A DNA stretch of 64,000 nucleotides, from the NCBI GenBank assembly GCA_000802095.1, contig JUEB01000021.1, positions 1 to 64,000 of the forward strand, given 5' to 3'. The stretch is from Peptococcaceae bacterium BICA1-7 (GTDB lineage Bacteria; Bacillota; Desulfotomaculia; Desulfotomaculales; Desulfocucumaceae). Shown in pieces: positions 26,099-34,753 of the stretch. A program made the position numbers and the translations under genes. The stretch's first letter is position 1. Each line of letters opens with the position of its first letter. The notes beneath the pieces were generated by a model that was given only the letters and a program-made list of their open reading frames with translations, was not told where the DNA came from and searched no databases.

Positions 26099-27223
26099 CT
26101 AAAGCGTTGAAACCAGGTTGTTTCTATGTATTACCTCTTCAAAATCCTGATGTCCCAACACTTTTTTAATGTCACGGGAATGAATTCCCTTAATTTTTTC
26201 TATGTCCCGGGCGGAATAGTTTACAATCCCCCTGGCAATCTCCCGGCCTTCAGGGTCCAAAACACTTACGGTATTTCCTATCCCAAAATCCCCCTCCACC
26301 CCGGTAACCCCCGAGGGAAGCAGGCTCTTACCGTTTTTTAGCAGTGCCCCGGCCGCCCCTCCGTCAATATAAATCCTTCCCTGGACAGAAGACCCATAGG
26401 CAATCCATCTTTTCTTATTGACCAGCTTGACCTGGGGCCAGAAAACGGTGCCTAACTCCTCTCCGGCCACTATCCTCCTCACCACATCCTTTTCAGAGGC
26501 ATTGGCCAGCACAGTGACCACACCGGAGTGCATGGCTATTCTGGCAGCCTGAAGCTTGGTCACCATTCCCCCGGTGCCTACGCTGCTGCCGGAACCACCG
26601 GCAACCCCTTCCATTTCCCCGGTTATTTCCGTAACATCGGTAATCAGACAGGCATTTTTAACAGTGCGGGGATCTCCGGAAAAAAGCCCGTCCACATCTG
26701 AGAGGAGTATAAGCAGATCGGCATCCACAAGCCCCCCTACCAGAGCGGCCAGGTTGTCGTTATCACCAAGCCTTATTTCATCCACCGTCACGGTGTCATT
26801 TTCATTTATAACAGGTATTACTCCCAGTTCCAGCAAGGCATAAAGTGTGTTCCTGGCATTTAAAAAGCGGCTGCGGTCGGCAAAATCTTCCTTGGTAAGA
26901 AGGACCTGGCCCACTGTAACCCCGTACTCGGCAAACAGCTTTTCGTACATATGCATCAGCATGCCCTGTCCCACAGCTGCAACCGCCTGTTTTTGGGGCA
27001 TGTTTCTGGGACGCACCGAGAAGCCCAGCCTGTTCAGACCCACTCCCTGGGCGCCGGATGTCACCAGTATTACTTCCATACCCCTGTTGCGCAGGTCGGA
27101 AAGCTCCCGGGCCAGATATTCCATGCGGCTTATATTGGGTTTGCCGTTTTTATAGATAATCGAGCTTGAACCGACTTTAACCACCATTCTAGCGGTATTC
27201 TCCAGATCCTGTCTCTTTTTCAT
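26099..27223 (-). CDS. proB: Glutamate 5-kinase
   Basis: A 374-residue enzyme phosphorylating glutamate in the first step of proline synthesis. The amino-acid-kinase domain has VVKVGSSSI, VTSGAQGVGLNRLG, PVINENDTV, LGDNDNLAA and GTGGMVTKLQAA. The C-terminal PUA domain starts near residue 280. GAGG precedes ATG 27223. proA, which usually follows proB, is not here: downstream is a dispersed repeat and the phospholipase gene. Confidence 0.97.
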   Translation of the reverse strand: MKKRQDLENTARMVVKVGSSSIIYKNGKPNISRMEYLARELSDLRNRGMEVILVTSGAQGVGLNRLGFSVRPRNMPQKQAVAAVGQGMLMHMYEKLFAEYGVTVGQVLLTKEDFADRSRFLNARNTLYALLELGVIPVINENDTVTVDEIRLGDNDNLAALVGGLVDADLLILLSDVDGLFSGDPRTVKNACLITDVTEITGEMEGVAGGSGSSVGTGGMVTKLQAARIAMHSGVVTVLANASEKDVVRRIVAGEELGTVFWPQVKLVNKKRWIAYGSSVQGRIYIDGGAAGALLKNGKSLLPSGVTGVEGDFGIGNTVSVLDPEGREIARGIVNYSARDIEKIKGIHSRDIKKVLGHQDFEEVIHRNNLVSTL

Positions 27224-27360
27224 AGCGCCTCACATCAATGCTTTTTCCGTAAACTATATTATAAACCAAACAATCCCAAAAGAAAATATAAGTGAGCCTT
27301 GAGTTCAAAGGATTGTTCCCCTTTTCGAAACCCTGGAGCGAACTTTGTTCCAAATTTAGG

Positions 27361-27404
27361 AGCCTGTTGAACCCCGGCCTTCAATGACGGAGTTCAACAG
27401 GCTG
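27361..27404. repeat. Long inverted repeat upstream of proB
   Basis: AGCCTGTTGAAC (27361-27372) pairs with GTTCAACAGGCT (27393-27404), with a GC-rich 20-base loop. It may be part of a terminator or a small repeat element; the proB promoter must lie between here and 27224. Confidence 0.6.
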
Positions 27405-27420
27405 CAAATGAAGATAAAAA

Positions 27421-27444
27421 GTGGGATGCCCTGAGGTATCCCAC
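27421..27444 (-). terminator. Terminator of the obgE–zinc ribbon unit
   Basis: GTGGGAT and ATCCCAC pair; on the minus strand the stem is followed by TTTTTATC. It separates obgE and the small zinc ribbon from proB. Confidence 0.8.
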
Positions 27445-27471
27445 TGAATAATGTGCTATTCGGTTTACAGG

Positions 27472-27588
27472 TTATCCTTCAGCAGGCCTTTGGCTGAGGT
27501 CACAACCGCAGTACGGACAGATCCATATTCCCCTGTCCGCCGAGCTGAAGCTTTCACCCTCACATACCTCGCACCGCTTTCTAACCAC
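27472..27588 (-). CDS. Tiny zinc-ribbon protein, 38 residues
   Basis: GTG 27588 follows GGGGAG by 8 bases and opens a 38-residue frame: VRKRCEVCEGESFSS then WICPYCGCDL, a CxxC–CxxC zinc knuckle. It lies 62 bases past obgE on the same strand and before the unit's terminator, so it is probably co-transcribed with obgE. Not recognised. An alternative GTG at 27597 adds three residues. Confidence 0.6.
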   Translation of the reverse strand: MVRKRCEVCEGESFSSADRGIWICPYCGCDLSQRPAEG

Positions 27589-27650
27589 AGTCCTCACTCC
27601 CCAACCCTGTTTCTTATAATATATTTCGGCGCGTGGCAAATTTTCTTGAG

Positions 27651-28919
27651 CTATTCCGTGTACTCAAACTCAAAATTTTTTATAACCACCGTATCCCCAT
27701 TTTGTGCCCCGGCCCGGCTAAGCGCACGGTCTATCCCCATTATGGACATAATCCTCTGCAGCCTGGCCAGGGCCTCCTCATTATCCAGGTTAGTCATGGC
27801 CAGGTGGCGCTCTATCTCCCTGCCTGACACTGTGAATACTCCATCTTTCTTTTCTACGGTAAAGCGAGGCATCACCTCGTGGACAGCCACTTCCTCTTCC
27901 TGCTCCAAAATTGTGCCGTCCTCGGCCGGAATACTGGCCAGCAGGCGGGAAATTCCGTTCACCAGACTGCCAACTCCCTCCCCGGTAAGAGCTGAGATTG
28001 GATATATTTCATATTTATTTCCCAGCTGCCCGGCAAACAGATCCAGGTTTTCCTGGGAATCAGGCATGTCTATTTTATTGGCAGCCACAATCATGGGCTT
28101 TTCGGCCAGTCTGGGGTTGTATAGGGACAGCTCCCGGTTAATCACCTCAAAGTCCTGGGCAGGGTTACCGCTGCCGCCCGAGATATCCACCACATGAACC
28201 AATACCCTGGTGCGCTCCACATGCCGCAGAAACTCATGACCCAGTCCGGTGCCTGTATGAGCTCCCTCTATCAGCCCTGGTATATCGGCCACAACGAAGC
28301 TGACACCCTCATCAACCCTTACCATACCCAGGTTGGGCACTATAGTGGTAAAGGGATAGTCGGCAATCTTTGGCCTGGCCGCCGAAATGCTGGTAATTAA
28401 GCTTGACTTGCCCGCATTGGGCAGGCCCACCAGACCCACATCAGCCAGCAGCTTCAATTCCAGGGAAAGCCATAGCTCCTCGCCGGGCTCCCCGTTTTCA
28501 CACATCTTGGGGGCCTTGTTGATCATTGTGGCGAACCTGGCGTTCCCCCGTCCGCCCCTTCCGCCCCTGGCCACAACCAACTCCTGGCCGTTGGCGGTGA
28601 GATCCCCAATAAACCTACCTGTTTCAGCCTCCCTGACCACTGTGCCAACAGGAACCCTTAGCACCAGGTCCTCCCCGGTGCGCCCGTGCATGTTCTTGCC
28701 CATCCCGTGCTGCCCCCGGCCAGCCTTGTAGTGCCTCTGGTATCTGAAATCCACCAGGGTGCGCAGACCCTCGTCGGCCGTAAAAATGACATCGCCGCCC
28801 CTACCGCCGTCTCCTCCCCAGGGGCCGCCTTCGGGCACGTATTTTTCCCTTCGGAAAGCCATGCACCCGTTGCCTCCATCCCCACCCTTGACATATATTT
28901 TAGACTTATCATAAAACAT
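27651..28919 (-). CDS. obgE: Obg-family GTPase
   Basis: A 422-residue ribosome-associated GTPase. The Gly-rich Obg fold covers residues 1-158 (KGGDGGNGCMAFRREKYVPE), the G domain has GLPNAGKSSL, DIPGLIEGA and NKID, and a C-terminal OCT domain follows near residue 345. Obg acts in 50S assembly and stress/sporulation signalling. Gene order spo0B–obgE matches Bacillus. Confidence 0.97.
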   Translation of the reverse strand: MFYDKSKIYVKGGDGGNGCMAFRREKYVPEGGPWGGDGGRGGDVIFTADEGLRTLVDFRYQRHYKAGRGQHGMGKNMHGRTGEDLVLRVPVGTVVREAETGRFIGDLTANGQELVVARGGRGGRGNARFATMINKAPKMCENGEPGEELWLSLELKLLADVGLVGLPNAGKSSLITSISAARPKIADYPFTTIVPNLGMVRVDEGVSFVVADIPGLIEGAHTGTGLGHEFLRHVERTRVLVHVVDISGGSGNPAQDFEVINRELSLYNPRLAEKPMIVAANKIDMPDSQENLDLFAGQLGNKYEIYPISALTGEGVGSLVNGISRLLASIPAEDGTILEQEEEVAVHEVMPRFTVEKKDGVFTVSGREIERHLAMTNLDNEEALARLQRIMSIMGIDRALSRAGAQNGDTVVIKNFEFEYTE

Positions 28920-28984
28920 GACGTAACTCTCCTTAACACCGTTCCAAGTAATGCATACTTATTTGTATTCTACCATGAAAGTGA

Positions 28985-29110
28985 TGGCTGTTTTTTATAA
29001 ACCACAGATTAAAACATTCAAGCAGGACTTCAAAAACCTCTGTGTCCTCTGTGTGCTCTGTGGTTTAAAAAGAGCCCCAATTCATCTTCCTTGGCGCCCT
29101 TTAAGCTGCC
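28985..29110. repeat. Dispersed repeat, CTCTGTG family (second copy)
   Basis: ACCACAG at 28990 and CCTCTGTGTCCTCTGTGTG near 29037 flank AAGCAGGACTTC. The downstream part (ATCTTCCTTGG...) parallels the copy at 24783-24900. It fills the gap between obgE and spo0B. Confidence 0.7.
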
Positions 29111-29200
29111 CGGGGTGTCTCCAATTCCGGCAGGGGGGTAATGTCTTTCGGAGATGACCAAAGTCAATACCCTTAAGCCTATTATGCTCCAAAATTATCC

Positions 29201-29767
29201 TTATAAGGCATGCTGGCGGGGGAAAATAATAAAAATTTCTCCGCCGCTGGCGGAAACCACTATACCCACTTTGCCCCCGTACGGAGCAAGGCTCTTTCCT
29301 ATTTCCGCCAGCCTGGCCTGGGCTGTCCCGGCCCTTTTATCCGGCTGGGGACAGAATAGCTTTATGAGATATTTTTTGTCTGACTCTGTGCAAGAAATCT
29401 TAAGCTTGCGGTTGGACACATCCGGGGGAACCAGGGTTTCCAGGGACTGTACAAAGACCTCTTGAATGACTTCACCCAGTATCTGTCCGGGCACCCCGCA
29501 TTTTTTAAGATCGGTGTTTATTTCATATATAACCTCCACCTGGTGCTTATCTGCCATATAATGTCCTATAAGCAGGACTGCCGCCACTTCCGGCACAGTC
29601 AGGTGCCCAACCCTGCTCATTCTTTCAACCTCAAGGCTTACCTGGTTTATGTATTCCCGCACCCGTTCTGTTTTGTTAAGCTGGACCAGACCCGATATAA
29701 CCTGCAGATGGTTGAGGAAATCGTGCCTCTGTACGGACATCACTTCCAAAAAGGTGGATATATTCAA
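29201..29767 (-). CDS. spo0B: Spo0B-like sporulation phosphotransferase
   Basis: A 188-residue protein with the Spo0B dimerisation helix and phospho-accepting His in QRHDFLNHLQVISGLVQL, followed by a degenerate kinase-like domain ending in PYGGKVGIVVSASGGEIFI. Spo0B relays phosphate between response regulators in the sporulation phosphorelay. I chose TTG 29767 (GGGGGGAG 6 bases upstream); ATG 29791 has no ribosome site. Its position upstream of obgE supports the assignment. Confidence 0.88.
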   Translation of the reverse strand: MNISTFLEVMSVQRHDFLNHLQVISGLVQLNKTERVREYINQVSLEVERMSRVGHLTVPEVAAVLLIGHYMADKHQVEVIYEINTDLKKCGVPGQILGEVIQEVFVQSLETLVPPDVSNRKLKISCTESDKKYLIKLFCPQPDKRAGTAQARLAEIGKSLAPYGGKVGIVVSASGGEIFIIFPRQHAL

Positions 29768-29844
29768 GTTTTTCTCCCCCCTTATGCCCATAATATGGTA
29801 GCATTCGACCAGTATTATAATTTCTCCTGCATAAAAAGCGCCCT

Positions 29845-30137
29845 ACGGGCGACTAGCCACCAGCTATCAGCATCAGCAGTCAGTCAGTAATTATCCTGGT
29901 CGCAAATAAGCAGCTACAAAGAAGATGAATATATAGAATAATACCTTCATAATATCATGTTTTTCTTGATGGCTGACAGCTATTAAAAAACCGCCGTTTC
30001 CGGCGGCGCCGTCTTGACGGCAGGTAAATCTTTTTTCTAAGCTACAGATCACAGAGTTTTAACCCCAAGCAGAGCATAAAAAAACTCCTGTCTCCTGTAT
30101 TCTGTCTCCTGACCTATAAGACACTCAGTATCAGCAT
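29845..30137. repeat. Composite repeat region (CAGCTATCAGC and CTCCTGT families)
   Basis: Contains CAGCTATCAGCATCAGC (29862), its inverted partner TGATGGCTGACAGC (29969), a hairpin CCGCCG/CGGCGG with GCCGTC/GACGGC (29987-30020), CACAGATCACAGAG-like sequence near 30045, and CTCCTGTATTCTGTCTCC (30088). It ends ...CTCAGTATCAGCA at the crotonase stop. No gene is visible in this 370-bp gap. Confidence 0.65.
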
Positions 30138-30917
30138 TTATTTCCCCTTAAACTCAGGCTTTCTTTTGGCAAAAAAGGCGGATACCGCCTCCTTCATATC
30201 CTCGGTGCTGAAGCAGAAGGCCGACTGGGCCTGCTCATACAGCAGCCCTGCCTGCAGAGAGCTTTCCATAGCCACATTGATAGCCTTTTTGCCAAATCTT
30301 ACAGCCACTGGAGGCTTTTGGGCAATCTTTCCGGCCATATTCATGGCCTCGCCTTCCAGGTCAGCATTTTCACACAGCTTATCAATCAATCCGATACGCA
30401 AAGACTCCTGAGCATCCAGTTTTTCACAGGCCAGCATGATCCTCTTGGCCTGACTGGGTCCCACCACCCTGGTCAGCCTCTGGCTGCCCCCCATATCCGG
30501 AGAAAGACCAAAATTAACCTCCTGCAGGGCAAATACCGCATCCCTGGAGGCAATCCTTATATCACAGGCCAGGGCCAGTTCGGTGCCAGCCCCAAAGCAC
30601 AGTCCGTTGACCGCGCAGATTACCGGCGGGGCCATGGTTTCCCAGCGGGTATACAGATTTTGCATCTTAAGAAGGTTTTTAAGTATAAACTGTGAGTCTA
30701 TTTTTCCCAGTAAAGATATATCTATCCCGGCGCTAAACTTGTCCCCGGCCGCCTTTATGACAACCACCCGGACCTGATCGTCATTTTCTATATCATCCTG
30801 CACCATAGACATTTCCGACCACATTTCCTCATTAAGGCAGTTCAGCGCCCCGGGCCTGTTTAGTGTAACAACAGCCACATGTCCCTCTTTTTCATAAATA
30901 AGAGTTTTCAGGTCCAT
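30138..30917 (-). CDS. Enoyl-CoA hydratase/isomerase family protein
   Basis: A 259-residue crotonase. It has the oxyanion-hole segment DKFSAGIDISLL, GLCFGAGTELALACDIRIAS and LQEVNFGLSPDMGGSQRL; both catalytic Glu positions (in TELA and QEVN) are filled, so hydratase activity is credible. It stands alone between repeats, without beta-oxidation neighbours, and the exact acyl-CoA is unknown. The C-terminus FFAKRKPEFKGK is typical. Confidence 0.9.
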   Translation of the reverse strand: MDLKTLIYEKEGHVAVVTLNRPGALNCLNEEMWSEMSMVQDDIENDDQVRVVVIKAAGDKFSAGIDISLLGKIDSQFILKNLLKMQNLYTRWETMAPPVICAVNGLCFGAGTELALACDIRIASRDAVFALQEVNFGLSPDMGGSQRLTRVVGPSQAKRIMLACEKLDAQESLRIGLIDKLCENADLEGEAMNMAGKIAQKPPVAVRFGKKAINVAMESSLQAGLLYEQAQSAFCFSTEDMKEAVSAFFAKRKPEFKGK

Positions 30918-31061
30918 TTATTCTTCCTCCATCCCTTTAAGGTAGCCCCACCCGAATAAGGTCTTTATTATGCGCTCCTGTCGAAAAAAGCCTATTGGAA
31001 CAATTTTTATAAACCTAATTTTCCCAATTCCCTGGCAGTATACCCCTTCAACATTGAGAAA

Positions 31062-31146
31062 TTATCCACAACCAAAGAACTGTCACACGTACATGTTTTC
31101 GTGGGTCTCAGGTCCTATGCATACTATTATCAACAGGTTATCCACA
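31062..31146. other. Pair of perfect DnaA boxes
   Basis: TTATCCACA occurs at 31062-31070 and 31138-31146 on the same strand in the non-coding gap 30918-31323. Both match the consensus exactly. No origin genes (dnaA, dnaN) are near, so this is more likely a DnaA-titration or DnaA-controlled site than the replication origin. The rest of the gap shows no gene. Confidence 0.55.
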
Positions 31147-31323
31147 GGGTTTACGGGTGTGTACAACTTATTACTTCAATATTGTGTAATTTTATTCCTT
31201 CTAATTTTTTTACGTATCCTGCCAAAAGAACGCTGAATCTATCGGAATAATTGCTGAAATTGCGGCCAAACGTAAAAAGTTTCCAAGGGCGCCAAAAGAG
31301 TACAAAAGTCCTCACCCCTTACC

Positions 31324-31734
31324 CTAAAGTCTAATTCTTTTTATAAGCAGGTCGTGAGTATGCTCGAACAGCAGCCCGGTAACAAACCATACCGGAGCCA
31401 TATCCAGTCTTATCAGACCGTCCAACTGCCACCTGGTGCTTCCCGTATAGTCCCAGGGACTTACTCCGGCAAAAAGCCTTATAACTCCCCCGGTGGAGTA
31501 TTCAATGGCCCATATGGCCATGACCCAGGCCATTCCGCGAAGATACCACGGCCATGATCTTAGCCTCTCGTGGAGAGGTTCCAGAAATAGAGCCAGGCCG
31601 TATATGGGAAACATCCACAGATAGGTGGTTCCAGCAAGCCTCACGTCGCCCCTGATAGCCGACCCCATTCCGGTCCAAAAAATTTCAAGTCCCCATCCCA
31701 TAAGCCCGTAAAGGGCAAATCTGACAAGCTTCAT
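31324..31734 (-). CDS. Putative ABC-transporter type IV membrane protein (PF06541-like)
   Basis: A 136-residue membrane protein with about four hydrophobic segments; the opening LYGLMGWGLEIFWTG and the motif YLWMFPIYGLALFLEPLHE match the small putative permease family common in spore-forming Firmicutes. The ribosome site before ATG 31734 is weak. No ATPase partner is adjacent, and transport function is only a database-style label. Confidence 0.75.
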   Translation of the reverse strand: MKLVRFALYGLMGWGLEIFWTGMGSAIRGDVRLAGTTYLWMFPIYGLALFLEPLHERLRSWPWYLRGMAWVMAIWAIEYSTGGVIRLFAGVSPWDYTGSTRWQLDGLIRLDMAPVWFVTGLLFEHTHDLLIKRIRL

Positions 31735-31898
31735 GTTTTTATTCTGCTTGGGATGGGCATGTATTATTGAATATAGCTATGTAATATTAGTGGAAGGTCT
31801 GTAATAATATTACAATGACTTGCCTTTTTTCATGTGATGTTATATTCTTAGAATAAAAAACTGGGCATTTAATGAATTAAAAGGAGAGGAGCGAAAAA

Positions 31899-32030
31899 AT
31901 GGGCACTTCAATGCTTATTGTCCTGGGTATTGCTCTGGCTGCGGCTGTAACGGCCATGCTGGTAAGCGGAACCGCCAAAAACATAACTCTTGCCACCACC
32001 AAACATGAGGATATGGGTGGGCATCATTAA
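31899..32030 (+). CDS. Small membrane protein, 43 residues
   Basis: ATG 31899 lies 8 bases after AAAGGAGAGG. The product has one hydrophobic helix (SMLIVLGIALAAAVTAMLV) and a polar tail ending KHEDMGGHH, which could bind metal. It has its own terminator at 32073-32109, so it is a monocistronic micro-gene. Not recognised. Confidence 0.65.
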   Translation: MGTSMLIVLGIALAAAVTAMLVSGTAKNITLATTKHEDMGGHH

Positions 32031-32072
32031 TATGCCGGTCCACCCGAAAAAGGTATTTTCCGGACGAATATG

Positions 32073-32110
32073 AAGGGCCCATCCCCACCTCAGGGATCAG
32101 GCCCTTTTTA
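32073..32110 (+). terminator. Terminator of the 43-residue gene
   Basis: GGGCCCATCCC pairs with GGGATCAGGCCC (one mismatch/bulge), followed by TTTTTATC. Confidence 0.85.
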
Positions 32111-32130
32111 TCAATTCTTTTTTAGTGAAA

Positions 32131-32148
32131 CCCGCCCTCAGGGGCGGG
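32131..32148. terminator. Terminator after speB
   Basis: CCCGCCC and GGGCGGG pair around TCAG; the minus-strand tail is TTTC. It lies 9 bases past the speB stop. Confidence 0.75.
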
Positions 32149-32156
32149 CTTATTAT

Positions 32157-33023
32157 TTACTTTACTTCCTCACCGGAGAAGATAAGCAGGGACTCCCTGA
32201 CCAGCTTGGCGGCCAGTATAGCGGTACGCTCGCTCTGGTCGTAAGGGGGACACACCTCTACCAGGTCAAAGCCCACCACCTTCAGTCCGGATAGCGCCTC
32301 AAGGGCTTCAAACAGCTGGCCGGGGGAGCACCCGCCTGATTCCGGAGTACCGGTGCCGGGCGCATAGGCAGGGTCAAGAACGTCTATGTCCAGGGACACG
32401 TACACAGGCTTTCCCTTCAGCCTTTCGGCGGCCCTGGCCACATCCCCGGCATCCACAGTAGAATGAAAGTTAACTGAAGACCTGGCGAAAGCAAACTCTT
32501 CCCTGGTGCCTGACCTGATTCCAAACTGAAAAAGGTTTTCCGGTCCTACAATTTCTGTAGCCCGCCTCATCACTGTGGCATGAGAAAGACTCTGGCCCAT
32601 GTACCTGTCCCTCAGGTCGGCATGGGCGTCAAAATGTATTACCGCAAGACCGGGATAACAACTTGCAGCGCTCTTTATAGCAGGGAGGGTGACCAGATGC
32701 TCTCCCCCCAGCAGAATCATAAGTTTGCCATCACCCAGTATTCTCCCGGCGGTGTTGGCAATCCTCTCAAGATTTTCATCCACCATCCCGGGCACTACCA
32801 GAACATCCCCTGCGTCGTAATACCTTATGTCGGCCAGATCACGGTCCAGGCGGGGGCTGTACTCCTCCAGCACCTCGCTGACACTTCTTATCTGCCTGGG
32901 CCCGTGCCTGGCCCCGCTTCTGAAGCTTACCGTCTGGTCCATGGGCGCCCCCAGTATAACTGCCCTGGAAGAGCCGTAATCATCACAGCTGCCCATATAG
33001 CCGCTGAATACCTCAGTATACAT
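32157..33023 (-). CDS. speB: Agmatinase / ureohydrolase
   Basis: A 288-residue manganese ureohydrolase. Metal-ligand motifs are LLGGEHLVTLP, HFDAHADLRD and SLDIDVLDPAYAPGTGTPE. It hydrolyses agmatine, or aminopropylagmatine in organisms with the alternative route, to putrescine or spermidine plus urea. It is the last gene of a polyamine cluster with an arginine decarboxylase and spermidine synthase on the same strand, though a terminator separates it from speE. Confidence 0.95.
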   Translation of the reverse strand: MYTEVFSGYMGSCDDYGSSRAVILGAPMDQTVSFRSGARHGPRQIRSVSEVLEEYSPRLDRDLADIRYYDAGDVLVVPGMVDENLERIANTAGRILGDGKLMILLGGEHLVTLPAIKSAASCYPGLAVIHFDAHADLRDRYMGQSLSHATVMRRATEIVGPENLFQFGIRSGTREEFAFARSSVNFHSTVDAGDVARAAERLKGKPVYVSLDIDVLDPAYAPGTGTPESGGCSPGQLFEALEALSGLKVVGFDLVEVCPPYDQSERTAILAAKLVRESLLIFSGEEVK

Positions 33024-33060
33024 TTATCCCATCCCCAAAGATATTATTTCAGTTAAAAAT

Positions 33061-33087
33061 AAAGAGGCGGTTACTGCCCGCCTCTTT
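33061..33087. terminator. Terminator between speE and speB
   Basis: AAAGAGGCGG (33061-33070) pairs with CCGCCTCTTT (33078-33087). Confidence 0.85.
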
Positions 33088-33096
33088 ACCAGCGCT

Positions 33097-33924
33097 TTAT
33101 TTTAACAGTTCCTTTACAAAAGGCTGAAGCACTAGGCAGGCGCCATGTAAATCAGGGCTGTAGTACCTGGTGCTCATGGCCGGAATGCTCTTTATGTCCA
33201 CTTCCAGGGGGTCCAACTTTTTGGAGCCCATGCTAAAGGTCCACAACCCCCCGGGGTAGGTGGGAACATTGGCGGTAAAGAGCCTGGCCACCGGAAAAAT
33301 GGACCTTATATCGGCAAAAACGCGGGGAATAAGATCCCTGTTGAAAAAGGGCGACTCGGTCTGGGCAACAAACAGCCCGTTTTCTGTAAGGGCATTGTAA
33401 ACGTCTTTATAGAAATCGGCCCCGAAAAGCCCCACAGCCGGGCCTATGGGGTCAGTGGAGTCCACTATGATCATATCGTAGGTGTTTTTATTTTCCTTTA
33501 CATGCTTTATCCCGTCATCAACCAGCACCTCGGCCCTGGGATCATCCAGACCGCAGCTTATTTCAGGCAGAAATAGTTTGGCCGCCTCGATTACCTTACC
33601 ATCTATCTCAACCAGGGTAACCTTTTCCACCGATTTGTGCTTGAGCACCTCCCTGACCGTACCGCCGTCCCCTCCCCCGATAACCAGCACGCGGCGGGGT
33701 TTTTTCAGGGTATTCAGACCCACATGAGTAATCATTTCGTGGTATACAAACTCGTCCTCCACCGTGGTTTGAATAATGCCGTCCAGCAAGAGCATCCTTC
33801 CGAACTGCTGGGTTTCCACCACCATGACTTCCTGATACGGTGTTTTCTCCCGATAAAGAGTCTTGACCACGCGGCAGCCTATGCTGAGGTTCTTAGTCTG
33901 GTACTCGGTAATCCATAAATCCAA
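33097..33924 (-). CDS. speE: Polyamine aminopropyltransferase (spermidine synthase)
   Basis: A 275-residue enzyme moving aminopropyl from decarboxylated S-adenosylmethionine to putrescine or agmatine. It shows [20 protein letters not shown], the nucleotide-binding [25 protein letters not shown] and the catalytic [15 protein letters not shown] 33924 follows GGAGGG by 7 bases and gives the family start [12 protein letters not shown]; the frame upstream to 33942 includes the ribosome site. No S-adenosylmethionine decarboxylase gene is in the window. Confidence 0.95.
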   Translation of the reverse strand: MDLWITEYQTKNLSIGCRVVKTLYREKTPYQEVMVVETQQFGRMLLLDGIIQTTVEDEFVYHEMITHVGLNTLKKPRRVLVIGGGDGGTVREVLKHKSVEKVTLVEIDGKVIEAAKLFLPEISCGLDDPRAEVLVDDGIKHVKENKNTYDMIIVDSTDPIGPAVGLFGADFYKDVYNALTENGLFVAQTESPFFNRDLIPRVFADIRSIFPVARLFTANVPTYPGGLWTFSMGSKKLDPLEVDIKSIPAMSTRYYSPDLHGACLVLQPFVKELLK

Positions 33925-34035
33925 TTGTATTCCCTCCAACAAATTTCTATGTAGATATTACTTCCCCCAAGGCCATCCCATTCGGGGGGATTGGGAATTA
34001 GGGATTGGGGGGAGGACAAAAGCCACCCCGATCGG

Positions 34036-34108
34036 GGACATTATACCGATCGGGGACATTCCTGTCCCCAAAGGAATACCCCAACTTAAGCAGGTGTGTC
34101 CCCATTCC
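34036..34108. repeat. Dispersed repeat, GGGGACATTCCT family
   Basis: GGGGACATTCCTGTCCCC is a hairpin-like unit followed by GCAGGTGTGTCCCC. A second copy is at 35497-35565. Similar GGGGACA units flank REP-type transposase genes elsewhere, but no such gene is here. Confidence 0.65.
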
Positions 34109-34567
34109 TTAATACCACATGGGAACGGCCGCCAGCGCGCAGCCTATCTTCTGCACCCGGTGATCGGTGGTGGCTATTTTGATATCCACCAGCTCCATCC
34201 CCCGTGTTGTAAAGGCTTCCTTCAGCATTTTTTCTATTTTCTGCCCGGCATCTTCCCTGGAACCTATACAGGAGTGCTCCATAATTACCCCAAAGGCATC
34301 CTTTGAAAAGCCTACTCCCACTGCGGCAGCTATAAGCTGCCCGGGCTCACGGCTTATAATATAACCATAGGCAGTTGGAACAAGGGATCCCGGAGGGATT
34401 ACCAGCGCCTCATCCAGTTCAGCCCCGGGGGGCAGTATGCTGCTGACCCGGATAAGATTTATATTTCCTATACGGCCTGCCAGCAGGGCATTGTCAAAAG
34501 CGGTCAGTTCACTGTGTCCCTCGGAGCTGGCTGCTGTAAGGAAAAACTTTTTCGGAGTGGGCAACAT
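34109..34567 (-). CDS. Pyruvoyl-dependent arginine decarboxylase
   Basis: A 152-residue proenzyme that cleaves itself to form a pyruvoyl group and converts arginine to agmatine. It begins MLPTPKKFFLTAASSEGHSE and has the cleavage region RVSSILPPGA, with the Ser that becomes pyruvoyl, then GYIISREPGQLIAAAVGVG. The ATG at 34567 follows GGGAGGA by 8 bases and matches the family start; the frame reaches 34585. It supplies agmatine to the speE and speB genes downstream on the same strand. Confidence 0.95.
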   Translation of the reverse strand: MLPTPKKFFLTAASSEGHSELTAFDNALLAGRIGNINLIRVSSILPPGAELDEALVIPPGSLVPTAYGYIISREPGQLIAAAVGVGFSKDAFGVIMEHSCIGSREDAGQKIEKMLKEAFTTRGMELVDIKIATTDHRVQKIGCALAAVPMWY

Positions 34568-34753
34568 TTTTTCCATTCCTCCCATTATTAAAAAACATAC
34601 AGCTTTTATTATATACAGAATGAATGGAAAGACAACATTTTTTTGTTATTTTGGCATTGCCAAAGAGGGCCACTGATAAGGTGCATAGTTTCACCCCTGC
34701 GGAGACAGTATATGAAAGTAGTAAAAGTAGTTTTATTCTAAAGGAGGAATATT

